A DNA stretch of 64,000 nucleotides from Mycobacterium sp. GA-1285 (GCF_001499905.1 NZ_LQIS01000023.1:203623-267622), one strand, 5' to 3'; counted from the first letter of the stretch, positions 35,753-44,164 are shown. Numbers and translations are program-made. The notes: generated by a model not told the origin, from the sequence alone.

Positions 35753-36757
35753 ATGGCGGCTAGTACCTCGGCCTCCTCGGAGGACTTCCGCAGTGTTGTC
35801 CTCCGAGGCCGCAATGTGGCCTCCTTCAAGTTCGCCCTGGCGAAGTCCATCCTGTCGTTGGCCGAGTCGGGCGCGACGTCGGCATCGCTGGAGGAACTGG
35901 CGGTCCCGTTCAGTCGTGAGTTGTGCGCCCACATCCAGCGGGTGGACACACAGTCCACCGCTGCCACGAGCCGATTCCTCGATGCGTGCCGTCACTTCAA
36001 CGCGGGCATCATCACCCAAGAGGAACTGGTGACCACCACTACGCTGCTCGGCTTCGAGAACGTCATCGACGCCTTCCACGTGGTCGGCACCAGCGATGTC
36101 GAGACCCGTTTCTTCCACGACGAGCGCAAGCAGTCGCTGCGCGGGATCCGCTTCACCGACGAGTTGCTCGCCCTAGCCTCCAACCAACACGCGAAACAGC
36201 CGCTGGAGGCCGAAGCGGAGTCCCGCTGGCGTCTGGTCGAGAGCACCTGGCACGAAAAGCGATCGACCGGCTCGCTCCTGCGGGTGGCCTACGACCGGCC
36301 CTCGGAGATGATCGTGCGCGGCATGCTCGGCCACCGCCGCTCCATCACCTGGGTGCGACCGGGTCTAAGCGGATACCAAGCCGGGACATGCTTTTACTGC
36401 GGCGCGCCGGTGACACCTCTTCTGGGCCTCGAACACTCCGCTGATGTCGACCACTATTTTCCGCACTCCCTGATGGCGCGAGGTCTGTTTGTCGATTTGG
36501 ACGACGTCTGGAACCTTGTGCTGGCCTGCGCCGTATGCAACCGGGGTGAGGCAGGCAAGTTCCACCGACTTCCACACGGCGACTTCCTTGAACGGCTATG
36601 GCGGCGCAACGAGACGCTCATCTCCAGTCATCATCCTCTGCGCGAAGCGGTCATTGCGGTGACCGGGAAGACACCAGAGGCACGGCTCGCCTTCCTGCGC
36701 TCCGTACAGGGCCGTGCGACCGAGTACACGCGCGCGGAATGGAGGCCACCGAGGTGA
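35753..36757 (+). CDS. HNH endonuclease, 334 aa
   Basis: The N-terminal two-thirds is helical (RGRNVASFKFALAKSILSLA at about 19-38). The HNH nuclease at about 215-275 has CFYCGAPVT, the catalytic core DVDHYFPHSLM, then DDVWNLVLACAVCNRGEAGK. The four Cys form the zinc knuckle and the DH pair is intact, so it should cut DNA. ATG 35753 follows a short gap; it is divergent from 34485-35633. The layout suggests a three-gene defence unit. Confidence 0.8.
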   Translation: MAASTSASSEDFRSVVLRGRNVASFKFALAKSILSLAESGATSASLEELAVPFSRELCAHIQRVDTQSTAATSRFLDACRHFNAGIITQEELVTTTTLLGFENVIDAFHVVGTSDVETRFFHDERKQSLRGIRFTDELLALASNQHAKQPLEAEAESRWRLVESTWHEKRSTGSLLRVAYDRPSEMIVRGMLGHRRSITWVRPGLSGYQAGTCFYCGAPVTPLLGLEHSADVDHYFPHSLMARGLFVDLDDVWNLVLACAVCNRGEAGKFHRLPHGDFLERLWRRNETLISSHHPLREAVIAVTGKTPEARLAFLRSVQGRATEYTRAEWRPPR

Positions 36758-36814
36758 GGGCGCGCGACCTGGTGCGACCGGAGTCGTCCCTCACGAGTCG
36801 GTGGCTCGCCTGCC

Positions 36815-37216
36815 TCAGTAGTGAGCAACCCCGTTGCCCGCATAGCTAGGTTGCGACAGGGACACCGCGCACTCATCCGGGGAACGGTTCGTCTGCGACT
36901 GGCAGACGTACATGTTGATGTCGATCGGACCTGGCGGCAGGAAGATGTCTACGTCGGTGTATGTCCAGAAACCTACCGGCGTGTCCACTCCTACGACATA
37001 CCGACAGAAGGCGGAGGCCCCGCCTGCGGTCTGGGCGGGGTCACTTCCCCAATTGCAGGAACAGCCAATTACCGCAGTGGTGGACGAGCCAGACGGAGCT
37101 GGACAGCGGTTAGGTTGTGCCGCTGGTGACGGGCAGGTGGCCATCGAGGCGAGCAGGAGTGCTAATACCCCTACGGTCGGTAGCAAGTATGTCCGCGTGG
37201 TCCTAGGAGTTTTCAT
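36815..37216 (-). CDS. Secreted Cys-rich protein, 133 aa
   Basis: ATG 37216 follows GAGGGTCTCC. A signal peptide (about 1-34) ends SPAAQ. The mature part has several Cys (VIGCSCNWGS, AFCRYVVG, MYVCQSQ, DECAVSL) and a Pro-rich turn FLPPGPIDINM. Probably a small disulfide-stabilised exported protein. Family not recognised. The frame is open upstream to 37510, but without a leader. Confidence 0.65.
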   Translation of the reverse strand: MKTPRTTRTYLLPTVGVLALLLASMATCPSPAAQPNRCPAPSGSSTTAVIGCSCNWGSDPAQTAGGASAFCRYVVGVDTPVGFWTYTDVDIFLPPGPIDINMYVCQSQTNRSPDECAVSLSQPSYAGNGVAHY

Positions 37217-37369
37217 GGAGACCCTCAACCAACCCTCAGCTTTTGCAGTGGTGTAAACGTTAGGCCTCTGCGGTGGACCGGTGGGCCGAATGACCTTAGT
37301 ACGGACGTCGCTTCGTATCGCGTCAGCACAAGTACGTGGTGACGGCGTCGAAGATGACCCCGGCGTCCT

Positions 37370-37808
37370 GTGGGGACATGTCGGCTCCGGTCGAAAAGTG
37401 AGCAGGTAGTTCCGGTCGAAAAGTGAGCACCCGTCTGATTGGAGAGTGATTACTGTGGAGGATTGGGCGGAGATTCGCCGGCTGCGTCGGGCCGAGGGCC
37501 TGCCGATCAAGGTGATCGCGCGGACGTTGAAGATCTCGAAGAGGACCGTGAAGTCGGCGCTGGCTGACGATGCGCCGCCGAAATACGAACGACCGCCGCG
37601 GGGTTCGATCGTCGATGCGGTCGAGCCGCGGATCCGCGAGCTGCTGCAGGTCTATCCGACCATGCCCGGCCAGGGTGAGCGCCGAGCGGATCGGCTGGCA
37701 GCGCTCCATCCGAGTGCTCTCGTCACGGGTGGCCGAGTTGCGACCGGTATCTGCCGCCAGACCCGGCCAGGCCGCACACCAGCCGCCGTAGGCACCACTG
37801 AGGAATAA
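37370..37808 (+). mobile_element. Left end of an IS21-family element with truncated istA
   Basis: Tandem 18-bp terminal repeats precede an istA start at about 37446. The product (VEDWAEIRRLRRAEGLPIKV, then ARTLKISKRTVKSALADDAP and PRIRELLQVYPTMPG) is the IstA N-terminal helix-turn-helix part. It then runs into unrelated sequence after about 85 codons. The catalytic domain and istB are missing. Confidence 0.8.
37387..37429. repeat. IS21 terminal tandem repeats
   Basis: CCGGTCGAAAAGTGAGCA occurs at 37387-37404 and again at 37412-37429, 25 bases apart. Multiple terminal repeats of this kind are transposase-binding sites of IS21 elements. Confidence 0.85.
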
Positions 37809-37818
37809 TCACCAACCA

Positions 37819-37867
37819 CCACCGGCAGGGGGTCAATTGCTGGCTCGGGAAAGCTGCCTGCCGGTGG
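37819..37867. repeat. Perfect 11-bp inverted repeat (hairpin)
   Basis: CCACCGGCAGG at 37819-37829 pairs with CCTGCCGGTGG at 37857-37867 across 27 bases. It could be a terminator or part of the right end of the IS21 debris. Confidence 0.6.
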
Positions 37868-38014
37868 CTTGACAGTCTTCAGCGCTCGCTCACGAGAGCG
37901 AGTCTGGCGGGGCGGTGCGATTCTCCCAAAAATGGGACTTGTGTCCCAAAGTAGTTGTTAGCTAGTCTGCCTCCGGATCGGCGATCGCCGACTATTACCA
38001 CTAGGAGTGCCTTC

Positions 38015-38221
38015 ATGTTTCGCGCCTTCGTTCTCACCGCCGCCGCTGCCGGAGCCATTGCCGGGGCTTCTATCGCTATCTCGCCGATGGCCGTCGCAAA
38101 TGTGCCCTACAAGAACTGCAGCGAGGCTCGCGCGAACGGTGACACCGACATCCCGTCTACCTCCGAGTACTACGGCGAGCACTTGGACCGGGACCTGGAC
38201 GGCATCGGCTGCGAGTCGTGA
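38015..38221 (+). CDS. Secreted Excalibur-domain protein, 68 aa
   Basis: ATG 38015 follows TAGGAGT. A signal peptide (about 1-29) ends AVANV. The whole mature part is an Excalibur calcium-binding motif: YKNCSEARANGDT, then HLDRDLDGIGCES with DxDxDG-type ligands. The stop overlaps the next GTG (GTGA). It opens a three-gene secreted operon that ends with a nuclease also carrying Excalibur. Confidence 0.85.
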   Translation: MFRAFVLTAAAAGAIAGASIAISPMAVANVPYKNCSEARANGDTDIPSTSEYYGEHLDRDLDGIGCES

Positions 38222-38556
38222 CGCGGCAGCTACTTGGTTGCGCCGCGCTGATCCTCGCCGCGCTCATGGTTGCTCCGGTTGCACATTCCGAACCCGGTGC
38301 GTACTCACCGGGTGATGACGAACGCTTCTATCGCTTGCTAACTGAAGACTTTGAGAACTCGCCGGGCATCACCGTGACGGATCGGCCCCTTGTGCGGACG
38401 CAGGCGTTACAGGCATGCCAACGCAGCAGCGAAGGCATGCGGGGGGCGCTAGTCGTCATTGACCTGATGCGCGAAGGCGCATACTCGTTCGACGTTGCGA
38501 GCAGAATCGTATCGGCGGGCAGGGTGATCTACTGCCCCGAGAACCTCAGCCCATAG
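38218..38556 (+). CDS. Secreted DUF732 protein, 112 aa
   Basis: GTG 38218 overlaps the preceding stop. The signal peptide (about 1-24) ends VAHSE. DUF732 features: FYRLLTEDFENSPGITVTD, ALQACQRSSEGMRGALVVID, and a final helix to VIYCPENL. Middle gene of the Excalibur-DUF732-nuclease operon. Confidence 0.8.
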   Translation: MTRQLLGCAALILAALMVAPVAHSEPGAYSPGDDERFYRLLTEDFENSPGITVTDRPLVRTQALQACQRSSEGMRGALVVIDLMREGAYSFDVASRIVSAGRVIYCPENLSP

Positions 38557-38568
38557 ATGTGCCATCTC

Positions 38569-39309
38569 ATGAAGATCACACGCTGCAGGCTTGCTGCTGC
38601 CCTAGCAGGCGTGGTGATTGCCATCATCGGACTGCCGTGCGTCGCGGCCCAAGCCGATCCGGTGACCACGACCGCCGAAGTGCTGAGGGTGGTTGACGGC
38701 GACACCATCGACATCCGGGACGATGTCCGGGGACGGCTTCGCATACGGGCACTCGGCATCGACACGCCCGAGACGAAGAAACCCGGCACGCCAGTGGAAT
38801 GCTGGGGACCAGAGGCCACCCGGTTCGCGGAGTCGAATCTGCTCGGGCAACGAATCGCGCTAGTCATCGACCCCACGCAGGACCGGACAGACCGCTATGG
38901 CCGCACACTGGCATATCTGGTGCGGGCAGATGGGTGGGACTACTCAGTCGAAGCAGCCCGCGCCGGTGCGGCCAGGTCCTATGTCTACGGCGGGACGCCA
39001 GTCGCCCGTCAAGACGCGATAGCGGCGGCTGAAGCTGAAGCTCGAGGCGCTCTCCGCGGACTGTGGGGTCCACCGTGCAACGGGAACACTGCATCGGTCG
39101 ATGCCACAGAGGCCGTGCCCCCAGCGTCTGCTCCCTTGATTGCAGCGCCACCGCCAGCCGGTGACGTAACGCCACCACAGAGTTCGACCGTGTATTACTC
39201 CAATTGTGCTGCAGCGCGTCGAGCTGGCGCGGCACCCCTGATGGCGGGAGAACCTGGATATCGCCCCGCGCTGGACCGAGACAGCGATGGCGTCGCTTGC
39301 GAGAGCTGA
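38569..39309 (+). CDS. Secreted thermonuclease (SNase-like) with C-terminal Excalibur domain
   Basis: The product is 246 residues from ATG 38569; ATG 38557 is also in frame. A signal peptide (about 1-30) precedes the nuclease fold (about 32-160). It has EVLRVVDGDTIDI, RLRIRALGIDTPET and DRYGRTLAYLV, including the catalytic Asp, Arg and Glu surroundings. After a Pro/Ala linker, Excalibur follows (SNCAAARRAGAAPL, then LDRDSDGVACES). It would degrade extracellular DNA or RNA with calcium. Confidence 0.9.
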   Translation: MKITRCRLAAALAGVVIAIIGLPCVAAQADPVTTTAEVLRVVDGDTIDIRDDVRGRLRIRALGIDTPETKKPGTPVECWGPEATRFAESNLLGQRIALVIDPTQDRTDRYGRTLAYLVRADGWDYSVEAARAGAARSYVYGGTPVARQDAIAAAEAEARGALRGLWGPPCNGNTASVDATEAVPPASAPLIAAPPPAGDVTPPQSSTVYYSNCAAARRAGAAPLMAGEPGYRPALDRDSDGVACES

Positions 39310-39412
39310 CGGGTGGGTATCCGCGCTGAGACGTGGTTTGGCATGCCACCGCCTGCTTCGGAACGGAACGGTTGCGGTTTTCAACCGACCTCAGCAGGGG
39401 TAGACCGGCGGC

Positions 39413-39802
39413 GTGCCTGACCGAAACTTCGGGTTCCGCTTCACCACTCCGTACCGGTTGGCGGGATTGCCATTCGGTATCAGGCCTTCGACGTGTGAGG
39501 TCCGACTGAGTGCCGGTCAGCTGACTGCCCGGTTCGGCCCGTGGCAGGTTCAGACTGCCCTAGACAACATCGCCGATGCGTCCATCACCGGCCCCTACAC
39601 CTTCATCAAGACCGCCGGTCCCGCACACTTATCTCTCGCCGACAGAGGACTGACCTTCGCGACCAACGGGGATCGCGGCGTCTGCCTAACCATGGTTGAA
39701 CCTATACGCGGTATCGACCCTTTCGGGCTGCTACTGCACCCAAATCTCACACTCACGGTGGCCAATTGCGACGCACTCGTGCACTCCGTTCAGGTCAGGT
39801 AG
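39413..39802 (+). CDS. Conserved actinobacterial hypothetical protein, 129 aa
   Basis: From GTG 39413. The sequence FRFTTPYRLAGLPFGIRP, then ARFGPWQVQTALDNIADASI, TGPYTFIKTAGPAHLSLADR and TFATNGDRGVCLTMVEPIRG matches a family I know from mycobacterial genomes. It is beta-rich, about 130-200 residues long and of unknown function. No signal peptide. Here it is a single gene after the secreted nuclease. Confidence 0.7.
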   Translation: MPDRNFGFRFTTPYRLAGLPFGIRPSTCEVRLSAGQLTARFGPWQVQTALDNIADASITGPYTFIKTAGPAHLSLADRGLTFATNGDRGVCLTMVEPIRGIDPFGLLLHPNLTLTVANCDALVHSVQVR

Positions 39803-40062
39803 CCCGTCACGCCAGGCTCAGCGCTGCCCGGAAGCGTTGAGCGGCACAGCCTAACGAGCGCCTCACTCGGCGGCAGGGGGAACACACGACATCATGATCG
39901 ACACGCAGGCCAAGCCAAGCGATCGAAGATCCCGTGCCCACCGAGTCCTGACCCTCTCGCCGAAGTGAGTACAGCCCCGGCGATAAGCCTTGGGGACCGA
40001 AGTCCCCCGCCAGGGAGCATCGCTGACGGGGGACCCGGTCGGTCGTGGAGTAATTGATTTGC

Positions 40063-40332
40063 TTAGGTGCGCGGATTCGTGATGGTGCCACCGCCGCGAT
40101 TGGCCGGGTAATCGGCGTCCTTGCGCCGCTTCAGACCGGCCAGGCCAAGCAGGCCCAACAGCCCGGCCAGGCCCCACAGGCCATTGTCGCCGCTGTCATC
40201 GTTAGCTTGCTGCTCCTGGGCGAGCGTTGTCGTCGTGGTCGTGGGTCCTTCAACTATGTCCGCATTGGCGATACCGGCTCCGCCGAACAGCAGGATCAAA
40301 GTCGTGGCTCCGATGACAAGTGGCTTCTGCAT
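40063..40332 (-). CDS. Secreted WGxxGxxG protein, 89 aa
   Basis: ATG 40332 follows GGAGAGAAA. A signal peptide (about 1-24) ends IANAD. A Thr run and an acidic linker follow, then WGLAGLLGLLGLAGLKRRKD, the WGxxGxxG C-terminal signature with basic anchor. Such tails are thought to be processed or anchored at the envelope. The region 40333-40779 beyond it has no supported gene. Confidence 0.75.
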   Translation of the reverse strand: MQKPLVIGATTLILLFGGAGIANADIVEGPTTTTTTLAQEQQANDDSGDNGLWGLAGLLGLLGLAGLKRRKDADYPANRGGGTITNPRT

Positions 40333-40944
40333 TTTCTCTCCATGTAGGTGTTGGTCGGTCCCGAAAGACCGCCGCATGCGAAACGGGGACCAGGGCGCTC
40401 TAGTCGCCAGACTCAGCAGGTTTGCTGACGCACTCGTTGCGGAGGCTTGTTTTGCCCAAGGCGCGCCAAAGTGAAACCTCTTTGACCAGCTAAGTGATGA
40501 CTGTGGGGGCTGATTACCCGAGTTCAGGGTGGCTGTGTGATCTACAGCACTGGCCTTCTCTGTTTTCGTGATTGACCTGTTTCGCTCAGAAGCGGGTGGG
40601 CACAACTCCCGCAGTGGGCGACGGCGGAAAGGGACGACTCTGACGTTTCTTCCAAGGCGGCCAGCGGGGTTCATCCCCTTACGTTGAGACGCTCGCTGGC
40701 TCATCAGATCAGCTGGCGGCCTCGGTTCGCTGCTTCGCTCTGGTACAGGGTCAGGGCGTGCTCGCTTGGAGAGCAAGGGGGCCTCGGCATCCAGGTGCCA
40801 CTACCCGAACGTCCAATCCGGGGGTACGGTCGAAGTGCTTCGCGCTGATCGACTCTTGATAAAAACTTGCCCGCCGCTGTGCAGGCTAGCTACGGCAGTT
40901 GTCGACAGCGCTAAGTGCAGGACCCACTACGGGTTCATGATGTG

Positions 40945-40966
40945 TTCGACCGGTGAATCGGTCGAA
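40945..40966 (+). ncRNA. Hairpin in the IS110 left end, candidate bridge-RNA element
   Basis: TTCGACCG pairs perfectly with CGGTCGAA around GTGAAT. It lies about 70 bases upstream of the transposase, where IS110-group elements encode a structured bridge RNA. Only this hairpin is visible by eye; the full RNA is inferred. Confidence 0.35.
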
Positions 40967-41032
40967 TGTGCGCATCACCGAGCGCCTGACTTTCGCAGGA
41001 AGCTGCCGCCAGCAGGTGGCTCTATATGACCG

Positions 41033-42121
41033 GTGTCCGGCGCTCGGTCCGCGCGGAAGGACGCGATCGCTGTGGCCGTCGTGGGAATTGATGCACACAA
41101 GCGCAGCCACACCTTCGTGGCAATAGACGACTCGGGCCGCAAGATCGGCCAGAAGGTCTCGGACACAAACAGCCTGGGACACTTGGCTGCAATTCGGTGG
41201 GCACGCAGCCGGTTTGGCGCTGACATCACGTGGGCCGTTGAAGACTGCCGTAACGTGTCGAGGCTCCTCGAACAAGATCTACTGGCCGCCGGGTACACCG
41301 TCATCAGAGTCCCCACCCGGCTGATGGCTCGCACTCGTGCCTCTGCACGCACCGTCGGCAAGTCAGATCCCATCGATGCACTGGCGATAGCGCGGGCCGC
41401 GCTGCGCGAGCCGAACTTGCCGACTGCCTACACCGATCAGACCTCCCGAAACCTGAAGTTGCTCGTTGACCGCCGCGAGGACCTCATCCACCAACGCAAC
41501 GCAACGACCTGTCGCCTGCTGTGGCGGCTGCACGAGCTAGACCCTGACCGCATCATCGAGCCAAAGGCGTTGTCTTCGAGGGTCAACCGCGACACCACCG
41601 CCTCGTGGCTCACGGGTCAGCAGGGCCTGGTCGCCGAGATAGCCCGCGACGAACTGGCCGACATTGACCGGCAGTCCGAAGATGCGCGTGCCCTTGAGAA
41701 AAGGATCCAAGATCTCGTCGAACAAGCCGCCCCGCGTCTCCTAGCTGTTCCGGGCTGCGGGCCGCTGTCGGCGGCCAAGATTGTCGCCGAAACCGCAGGG
41801 GTGCAGAGGTTCCCAACTGAGGCCGCCTTCGCCCGATTCGCTGGCGTCGCACCATCACCGGCGTGGTCGGGATCGACCCGAGGCCGGTGGCGATACGTCA
41901 AGACGGGCAACCGCCAAGTCAACGCCGCACTGCACCGAATCGCCCTGACCCAGATACGACGAGACGGAGCAGCCCGCGCCTACTATCGCGAGCGCATCGA
42001 GGCCGGAGAACCACCCATGCCCGCTTTGCGCCGCTTGAAGCGCCGCCTGGCCCGAGTGGTCTACAGCAGGCTGAGAGCTGACGCGCTGTCGCAGCCAACT
42101 AGACTCGGTCCGGTTTCATGA
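41033..42121 (+). CDS. IS110-family transposase (DEDD, serine-dependent)
   Basis: The 362-residue protein has the DEDD domain (GIDAHKRSHTFVAID near 18-32, VEDCRN near 68, KSDPIDALAIA near 109-119). A coiled coil follows, then the C-terminal Transposase_20 domain with PGCGPLSAAKIVAETAGV (about 238-255), which holds the catalytic Ser. All key residues are present. GTG 41033 or GTG 41072 may be the start. The stop overlaps the ligase ATG, while the 33 kb remnant stops earlier at AACTAG. The tail may therefore have been extended by a 2-base change. Confidence 0.9.
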   Translation: MSGARSARKDAIAVAVVGIDAHKRSHTFVAIDDSGRKIGQKVSDTNSLGHLAAIRWARSRFGADITWAVEDCRNVSRLLEQDLLAAGYTVIRVPTRLMARTRASARTVGKSDPIDALAIARAALREPNLPTAYTDQTSRNLKLLVDRREDLIHQRNATTCRLLWRLHELDPDRIIEPKALSSRVNRDTTASWLTGQQGLVAEIARDELADIDRQSEDARALEKRIQDLVEQAAPRLLAVPGCGPLSAAKIVAETAGVQRFPTEAAFARFAGVAPSPAWSGSTRGRWRYVKTGNRQVNAALHRIALTQIRRDGAARAYYRERIEAGEPPMPALRRLKRRLARVVYSRLRADALSQPTRLGPVS

Positions 42122-43104
42122 AGATCGAATCAATCAGCCCCATGCTGGCCACGCTGGGCAAGCCGCCCTCCCGGTTCACCGACTTCGCGGTCGAGGCGAA
42201 GTACGACGGCCAACGCGGGATCGCCGTGTGCGACGAGGCCAGCGTCACCCTCCAAAGCCGCAACGGCGCGAACATCACGAGGACCTTTCCCGAAGTTGCA
42301 GCTGCACTGTCCAGGGCGCTCGGTCGCCGACGCGTCATCCTTGACGGGGAGATCGTCGCTCTGGATGCCGAGGGTGTGCCTTCCTTTTCCCGACTACAGC
42401 GCCGGTGGCCGCAGATCCGCCGTCCCCATGCCGCATTGCTGCGCGATGTCCCGGTGAAGTTCTATGCCTTCGACGTGCTGCAGCTCGACGGCTACGAAAC
42501 CAAGCGCAAGCCGTACGCCGAGCGTCGCGACCTTCTGATGGATCTTGCAGAGCCAGTACGGAGCCGCATCATCGAGTTCCCCCCGCACTGGAGCGGCGTC
42601 GACCCGCATGTCGTGCTGGCGGCCTCAGCGGACGCGGGTTTGGAGGGCATTGTCTGTAAGCGTTTGGACTCTCCCTATATGCCAGGAGTCCGGTCCAGGG
42701 ACTGGATCAAGACCTGTCACCGGCTCCGGAGTGAGTTCGTTATTGGAGGTTGGCTACCGGGTGAGAGGATCAACCGGCACACGATCGGTGCGCTGCTGGT
42801 CGGTGCACATGACAACGAGGGCCGGTTGATCTTCTGCGGGGCAGTCGGGACCGGCTTGAGCGCCGCGCATCGCCGGTTCCTTGGGAGGCTCCTCACGCCC
42901 CTGGCGGCGACGAAGTCGCCCTTTGACAGCACCCTGCCGCCCTCCATAGCCAGTCATGCACGATGGGTGTCCGCAGCACTCATCGGCGATGTCGAGTATC
43001 GGCAGCTGACCGGCCTCCTGCGGCATCCCTCCTGGAAGGGCATAAGGCACGACGTCACGGACGTGCGCGGGGTTCTGCTGCCGCCCAGCGCCGGAGCTGC
43101 GTGA
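42118..43104 (+). CDS. ATP-dependent DNA ligase, 328 aa
   Basis: The nucleotidyltransferase motif I is EAKYDGQR, with the adenylated Lys near residue 29. Motif III-like KFYAFDVLQLDG lies near 116-127, motif IV GLEGIVCKRLDSPY near 178-191, motif V WIKTC near 200. An OB-fold (about 205-320) completes the enzyme. It is the length and type of stand-alone LigC/LigD-ligase proteins used in repair. ATG 42118 overlaps the transposase stop, so its own promoter may have been displaced by the IS. Confidence 0.88.
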   Translation: MKIESISPMLATLGKPPSRFTDFAVEAKYDGQRGIAVCDEASVTLQSRNGANITRTFPEVAAALSRALGRRRVILDGEIVALDAEGVPSFSRLQRRWPQIRRPHAALLRDVPVKFYAFDVLQLDGYETKRKPYAERRDLLMDLAEPVRSRIIEFPPHWSGVDPHVVLAASADAGLEGIVCKRLDSPYMPGVRSRDWIKTCHRLRSEFVIGGWLPGERINRHTIGALLVGAHDNEGRLIFCGAVGTGLSAAHRRFLGRLLTPLAATKSPFDSTLPPSIASHARWVSAALIGDVEYRQLTGLLRHPSWKGIRHDVTDVRGVLLPPSAGAA

Positions 43105-43212
43105 GACTTGCCGATGTTCTGCGGCAGGTGGTCGCCCCGGAGGTCAATCCCGCAGGCCGGGATCATTCACCGAAGCAGGGCTACTGACCCTGAGCTTCTC
43201 GGAGGACCGACA

Positions 43213-43513
43213 ATGATCTACTACCACACCACCGACGCAGCCGATATCATCCTCAGCCGGATTTCGGGATGCCACTGGCTCGTACACGTTGATCGGCCTC
43301 GAACTGACCGGTGTATGGCTCGGAGACAGGCCGATGGACATCAATGAGGGGGCAAAAGGTGACGAGGTTCTTCGCGTCGAATTCGGCGACGACGTTGACC
43401 TCGATGAGTTCGAGGTGATTGAAGACGGCAAGCCTTACCGAGAGTGGTGTGTCCCCGCCGCGCTGATCAACGCTCAGGCCACGGTGACGTTGGGTTCGAG
43501 ACTCTCGGAATGA
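43213..43513 (+). pseudogene. Frameshifted gene of a MIYYHTT-type hypothetical protein
   Basis: The first frame reads MIYYHTTDAADIILSRI. After one frameshift near 43258 a second frame continues GFRDATGSYTLIGLELTGVW, then AKGDEVLRVEFGDDVDLDEF and PYREWCVPAALINAQATVTL. Together they make one protein of about 97 residues, similar to small actinobacterial proteins of unknown function. Confidence 0.65.
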
Positions 43514-43593
43514 CGTGGTTGCTGGGCATGACGCGGTGCTCCGCGAAACGGTGCGTGCGCCGCGAGAGCAGAGCCGCATAAGGTTCGATCACG

Positions 43594-43704
43594 GTGCGCG
43601 TCAAGCGATGTGACACCAAGCGGCCTAAAGCCGAAAGCGAGTGCTGGACTGGCGGGTACTTCATGTGCACCGGCATTTGCGCATACCAACTGTTCAGCAG
43701 CTAG
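43594..43704 (+). CDS. Possible Cys-rich mini-ORF, 36 aa
   Basis: GTG 43594 opens VRVKRCDTKRPKAESECWTG with four Cys in all (also MCTGICAY). The basic N-terminus and Cys spacing suggest a zinc-binding peptide, but no clear ribosome site is present. Low support. The rest of 43514-43816 holds nothing I can name. Confidence 0.25.
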   Translation: MRVKRCDTKRPKAESECWTGGYFMCTGICAYQLFSS

Positions 43705-43816
43705 GTGCATTAGCAGCAACCTCTCGGTGCGGTTGTAGATGACCTACCTGCGCGTCATCCACTTTGTATCCTCTACAGGCTGAAGTGAATCGGCCTGAGC
43801 CACTGTCGATTACTAG

Positions 43817-44164
43817 TTACAAGCATTCTCCCGCATGCTCCAGGTGGCAGTCGCGGCAGAGCCTCGACCCCCGAACCTTCGCCTCCTTCGGCACCACGGG
43901 CTTCTGGACGTGCTTCACAGTGACCGATGGTGCGCGGCAGCCGGAATGGACGACCCCGGTGAAGTCCTCATGGAAGCGGACATCGTCACCACGGTTGATC
44001 CAGCGTCCACACCTCCCACATAGACTGCGATAGCGGGCGCTGAACGCTCTCGTGCGCGTCGATGAGGCTCGCCCGGTGGTAGCTCTCGGAGCGTCTCGAA
44101 GCTCACGCCATGCATCAGCCAGAAGCTGTTGGTCGCTCAGCTCCCTGGCGCGGTACCTCCTCAT
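43817..44164 (-). CDS. Zinc-finger protein, 115 aa
   Basis: After a basic N-terminus (MRRYRARELSDQQLLADAWR) the protein has SLCGRCGRWINRGDDVRFHE (about 46-65) and HSGCRAP, a treble-clef-like Cys set. A final LCRDCHLEHAGECL supplies more zinc ligands. Its ATG overlaps the stop of the 72-residue gene upstream (44161). Probably a DNA- or RNA-binding accessory of the element. Confidence 0.6.
   Translation of the reverse strand: MRRYRARELSDQQLLADAWRELRDAPRATTGRASSTRTRAFSARYRSLCGRCGRWINRGDDVRFHEDFTGVVHSGCRAPSVTVKHVQKPVVPKEAKVRGSRLCRDCHLEHAGECL

Larger units (their letters stand above)
40780..42121 (+). mobile_element. IS110-family insertion sequence
   Basis: It consists of a complete transposase gene plus about 250 bases of noncoding left end with a strong hairpin. 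The right end lies at or near the CCAACTAGAC stretch shared with the 33 kb remnant. Exact ends cannot be fixed by eye, since IS110 elements lack inverted repeats. It abuts the start codon of the DNA ligase gene. Confidence 0.75.
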
